Shown one piece after another: positions 59,996 through 64,000 of a stretch of 64,000 nt of DNA. The position numbers and the translations under genes were made by a program. The first letter of the stretch is position 1, and each line of letters starts with the position of its first letter. A model generated the notes under the pieces. That model saw only the letters and a program-made list of their open reading frames with translations. It was not told the origin of the DNA and ran no database searches. Where the stretch lies: positions 8,494,390 to 8,558,389 of the forward strand of contig NW_023503409.1 in the NCBI RefSeq assembly GCF_014529535.1, written 5' to 3'. The stretch comes from Bradysia coprophila. Lineage: Eukaryota; Arthropoda; Insecta; Diptera; Sciaridae.

Positions 59996-62229
59996 AAAAA
60001 GTTAAGAAAACCGCGAGAGATAATTGGAGATAATGAGTCTCAATTGAGTTGTTTTCAGTTTAGTAGGTGATGTCAGGATTAAAACTAGAATTAAAAATAA
60101 AGTTCAACCGAACACAATGTACCATAATGTCGATATAATCACACAAAAACTCGCTATTACATCAAGTGTTTTATCAAATTTTACTTATTTACGAAAACTA
60201 CTATTATATTCAGTTTAGGTTATTATCATGCAAGTAATTTTATGCACAAGCGCGCAGCTAGTTTGGTATGACAACTAAGGTTGTTTTTTTTTTTACTCAT
60301 ACACTCGTTTTGATAACAAAATGAATTTTAAAATTGCGTTTTACGAGTTTGTGAACGGCAGGGAGTTGGAACGAAAAAAAAATTATTTATGGAAGTAAGG
60401 TCAAGGTCAGACTTTGCTTGTTTTATCAGGCAAGCGTAGAGCGGTACCGATAAATCTATTACTTCATTTGATAAAAAAAATCGTTTTCCTTATAAGGAAA
60501 AGGATGTCGCTTATTTTCATTTCGATAATAACAGACGATCGTACAAAACATTTGCTTTATATGACAAAGCTAGTTGGTTATAAAACAGGTTTTCGATTCA
60601 CCACAAATTAGATGACTCAACCACTGCGGCTTTTTCATCCATACAATACAATGCTTTCTTGTAAGAAAAAAAAATCAGATTCAGAATAGCGAACCAAGAA
60701 AAAAGTTCATTTGTGGACGGTCCATCATTATATTATAATTCGTAATGAGCATGGAAACCGTTCTCATTGGTAAATGAATTGCTAACCGAAAGTAATAAAA
60801 AATTTTGGTTAATGTCAAAACAGAAAAAAAATTCTTGTTTTTGAGCGACATTCTGTGCAGATTATTCACATCCTTTCAAATTCGAAACGTCCGTGTTCAC
60901 TCTTTTAATGTAAACATTTCGTTTCGAATTTTTCTAAAATTATATATCAATCGACATACTTTCAGCAATAAATGTGGGATTCTCGGGTGTAACAAATAAA
61001 ATTTATTTCGCTTAAAATAATAAAATTATTTCAAAAAAACAGTTTCGGCTGATTGCTTTGAATCATTGACGTCAGAATTGCCGGTTAATTTATTTATTTT
61101 TAATAAAATTAAAATAATTAGAGAAAGATTAGCCGCTAACTATAGACTAGTCGTAATCATGTTTGACATTGTAACATTCAAATAACTGTAAAAATGAGGA
61201 TAATTCTGCAAGAACATTGATTATTGCGAGGAATAAAAACCATGTCACAGTGTGAACTTCACTTCGTGTCGATAAAAAAAAATAATTAAAAAATTTCATT
61301 GATTTGAATTGCACAAAACATACAATGCAAATGAACCGTATGCGTGTTTATACAGTATTCATACACTCTATAATACGCATTGGACGAAGTACAAAAAGAA
61401 TTTACTTACAATTACTCATGGCTGATTCACGCTGGAAATGTTGATAGTTAGGATAACGATAAAGAAAATCGGATTATATTTGTAACAAAAATAAATTCGC
61501 TTTCCGTGACGATGAAAATAGAATAAAAATTTTTCAACTGATTTTGACAGCTCATCAAGTAACATCAATGACAGAAGTTTGATATGTTGAGGTTGGCATG
61601 GTTGGAAAATCTGATTAGAGTGAGACGCCGCGCTATGTCATCACTGTTTCATTTTAAAGTTTCTTGAAAATGTTTTATTAGATCAAGTAACAGATTCGAG
61701 ACAATACTGCCGGGAGATAATGCATGTCGTCTGTGGAAGGTTATCTAATGAAGGCATGGAAATAGTTCTTAACTGCCTGTAGTCTCGTCTGTAGCCATAT
61801 CTTTTCCAAAATTTGTTTTTACTACTTTTTGGTAGATCTCCTAAGATAACTTTGCCACCCGATGCATTTTGTTTTAGTTTCGATTGACGATATAGATCTC
61901 ATCGGTTTGCGAAACTGATGACAGTGCAGGGGATTACTTTGACTATTTTGTGTGCCAACCTCGCAAAAGCGGAAAATTATTTAAATTCCTGCAAATGCTG
62001 CAACCAATTTTAGACATTTTTTCGAGGAATTCAACGCTTCTATTTTCCTTGACTTCAAATATAAACATTTCACATTTACTAAAAATGTTTCATCGTCTCA
62101 TCATCTGTTATCAACAGCAATAACTAAAATAATGCATCAACTACGACCCATCTCTTATTATATAGTAAAATGAATGGTAAAACAAACGAAGTACCAGATT
62201 TTGTGCTAAACACTAGACTATACGTTTAA

Positions 62230-62627
62230 GAGGTTCCGAGCGTACGCTGAAATTGTAGCATACATTTGTGCGTTTCGAAATTTTTGATCGCTGATATCTT
62301 TTTACGAGAGTCCTTTTTGAAAAATGTACGACCACATTTTCGAGTAAAAATATGTCAGCTTTGAATAAAAAATAAAATTGTCTGTGAAAGTTTCATGTGC
62401 TTTGAGAAAACTGTACCGGTGCCCCAAATTTGCATCAAAGGTACACTTTTCTCAAAGCACATGAAACTTTCACAGACAATTTTATTTTTTATTCAAAGCT
62501 GACATATTTTTACTCGAAAATGTGGTCGTACATTTTTCAAAAAGGGCTCTCGTAAAAAGATATCAGTGATCAAAAATTTCGAAACGCAGAAATGTAGGCT
62601 ACAATTTCAGCGTACGCTCGGAAGCTC
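62230..62627. mobile_element. Foldback element with TTAA on both sides
   Basis: Arms of about 180 bp: GAGGTTCCGAGCGTACGCTG is mirrored by CAGCGTACGCTCGGAAGCTC, with the inner AGTTTCATGTGCTTTGAGAA / TTCTCAAAGCACATGAAACT at the centre. TTAA lies directly outside both ends (62226-62229 and 62628-62631), as in TTAA-targeting (piggyBac-type) elements. No transposase. Confidence 0.65.
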
Positions 62628-63060
62628 TTAATAAAAATAACAGTTTCGATCACTTGCCGTTTTTAGGGTTTCTTCAAAATTTATTGACATTAATTGGGAT
62701 TTATTGAGATTTACAGTCGAAGAAAAATAGATTTCGGTTTTTTCAACGAATACAATCCAAACGATTTTATTTAATCCACATGCGATTTTCAGTTGCTATA
62801 ATTCATATACATTCGTAAATATCGCAACATTTGTAATGCATGTGGGATAAATAGCATTGATTGGATTGTATTGCCAGTTTCTTATTTTTCTTCGACTGTA
62901 TAGGGATTTATTTTGGGAACTCGGTTATGAAATATTTTTTGATTCCCTCGGGAACAGTGTCTGCCATATGCTTCGACTAAACCATAAATCCCAAAAAATT
63001 GTTAAAATTTGCTACATCGACCCCTCGCGTTTTTAAAAGCAATGAAACTATACATATTCA

Positions 63061-63836
63061 CAAGGTTGCACTAGCGTCGCTAGTCATTAGCGACGCTACT
63101 AGCGTCGCTACTAGCGCCGCTTATAGCGACGCTTATTTTCAAAATTTGTCGCTACTAGCGTTAGCGCTCGCTAGAATATCATTAGCGAATATTTTTTCGC
63201 TGATCGCTAATCACTTCGCTAATGAAAAATAGAACATTCTAGGTATTGAACAATTTAATATTGAATTATTAGAATTGTTATTTGCATAACTAGAAGTGAA
63301 GCGTTGAAAAATCGAGTTATGAAATGTACTTCACATTCAAAGTCCGTTAAAAGTTTATGAAATTTCATGTATTACACCAGCTCCAACTCGCAATCGTGTA
63401 AATTACTTTTCATGCTTTTGATTAACAAAATTCACATGAAAGCTTGACTTTCTAATTGTTCATCACTAGTATGCAAATAGCTACTATACTCAATCTTTTG
63501 CAACTTCCGTAAAAAGGTAAGCTTCAACATAAATCTTCAACATAATCATAAAATCTAATAAATTTTCCTCAAAAAACGATTGAACAAAATGCAATCAAAG
63601 TTCATCAAAAGCAAAAATCAAAAATTATGGAGATTTCATCATGTTGTTTAAAAAAAATTTAAATTAAGAAATCGTCTTATTTATGAGATCTTTTAGCGAA
63701 ACATTAACGATCGCTATTAGCGGCCGCTACTAGCGCGCTAACTTTTTTTTGGTTAGCGAATAAATTTAGCGTCGCTAACATTTTTCGAAATTAGCGTTAG
63801 CGTCGCTAATAAAAATCGTTAGCGATCGCAACCTTG
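63061..63836. mobile_element. TAGCG-word element with CAAGGTTGC ends, duplication CATATTCA
   Basis: The termini CAAGGTTGC and GCAACCTTG are perfect inverted repeats. CATATTCA abuts both sides (63053-63060 and 63837-63844). The outer 140-170 bp on each side are packed with TAGCGTCGCTA, TTAGCGACGCT and CGCTAATC words; about 450 bp of ordinary AT-rich sequence lie between. Non-coding. The 8-bp duplication and CAAGG end fit the hAT superfamily. Confidence 0.85.
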
Positions 63837-64000
63837 CATATTCATTGTTTAAAAGGACAAACAAAGACCATAGTTCTCTAAATGTTATTCCAGACACGTC
63901 CTTTCGACACGTAGAATTAAAAAATATGCATTAAATTGCTAGAGTTCGTAACATAATGTTAAAAGAGCTTGCTTAAGTGGTTCTTTAAATCAATGAATAT

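Larger units (their letters stand above)
58174..64000. other. Gene-free right end with repeats
   Basis: No coding region could be supported. It holds the GTACGGGGCT-family copy (59003-59995), short repeat fragments (60440-60545 and 62098-62208), a foldback with TTAA borders (62230-62627) and the TAGCG-word element (63061-63836). Confidence 0.5.

Noticed and set aside
63061..63836. Possible CRISPR-like or satellite array of TAGCG words
   Set aside because: Spacing is irregular, the words are inverted as well as direct, and transposon termini with an 8-bp duplication explain the borders.

Overview
The window is eukaryotic nuclear DNA: AT-rich, with short introns (mostly 50-75 bp, GT-AG) and long repeat-rich gaps. 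Gene content is that of a dipteran insect: a saxophone-type BMP receptor, VHL, Cul4, TPD52, MIPEP, TRAPPC2L, and a local cluster of Fxna/ERMP1-like peptidases, a family known to be expanded in flies. The impression of a lower dipteran such as a fungus gnat is inference only. Gene models were built by hand from reading frames, splice signals and homology. For every complete model the exon lengths sum to a whole number of codons.

Layout. 1-673 (+): last four exons of an ERMP1-like peptidase (copy A). 2968-4994 (+): ISWI-like SNF2 ATPase lacking the C-terminal HAND/SANT/SLIDE part and with an altered DEAH box. 7890-11265 (-) and 17592-22939 (-): two further ERMP1-like paralogues (B and C) with nearly identical exon sizes. 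26390-27524 (-): dCMP deaminase-like protein with two deaminase domains. 29744-31129 (-): three-exon gene for an 81-aa secreted peptide, unrecognised. 32242-35470 (-): TRAPPC2L, with a 2.6-kb first intron holding a large foldback. 35606-36147 (+): VHL, divergent from TRAPPC2L with 135 bp between start codons. 38103-42181 (-): cullin-4. 43575-47372 (+): saxophone-like type I receptor. 51831-52259 (+): intronless ACT-domain protein of bacterial type. 53100-55871 (+): mitochondrial intermediate peptidase. 56184-58173 (-): TPD52-family protein with a short and a possible long alternative first exon. No protein gene was found in 58174-64000.

The genes are ordinary housekeeping or developmental genes that do not form one pathway (CUL4 and VHL are both ubiquitin-ligase parts, but of different ligases). 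The most unusual content is in the repeats. Several transposon-like elements have hAT-type ends and 8-bp target-site duplications that can be read directly (GGATATTT, AATGACAC, ATTATACA, CATATTCA, CGTTTAAT). Several of them have interiors that are almost entirely iterated short words forming long imperfect palindromes. There are also two 1.6-kb foldbacks, four copies of a repeat family ending in GTACGGGGCT-like sequence, and many smaller inverted-repeat elements, often inside introns.
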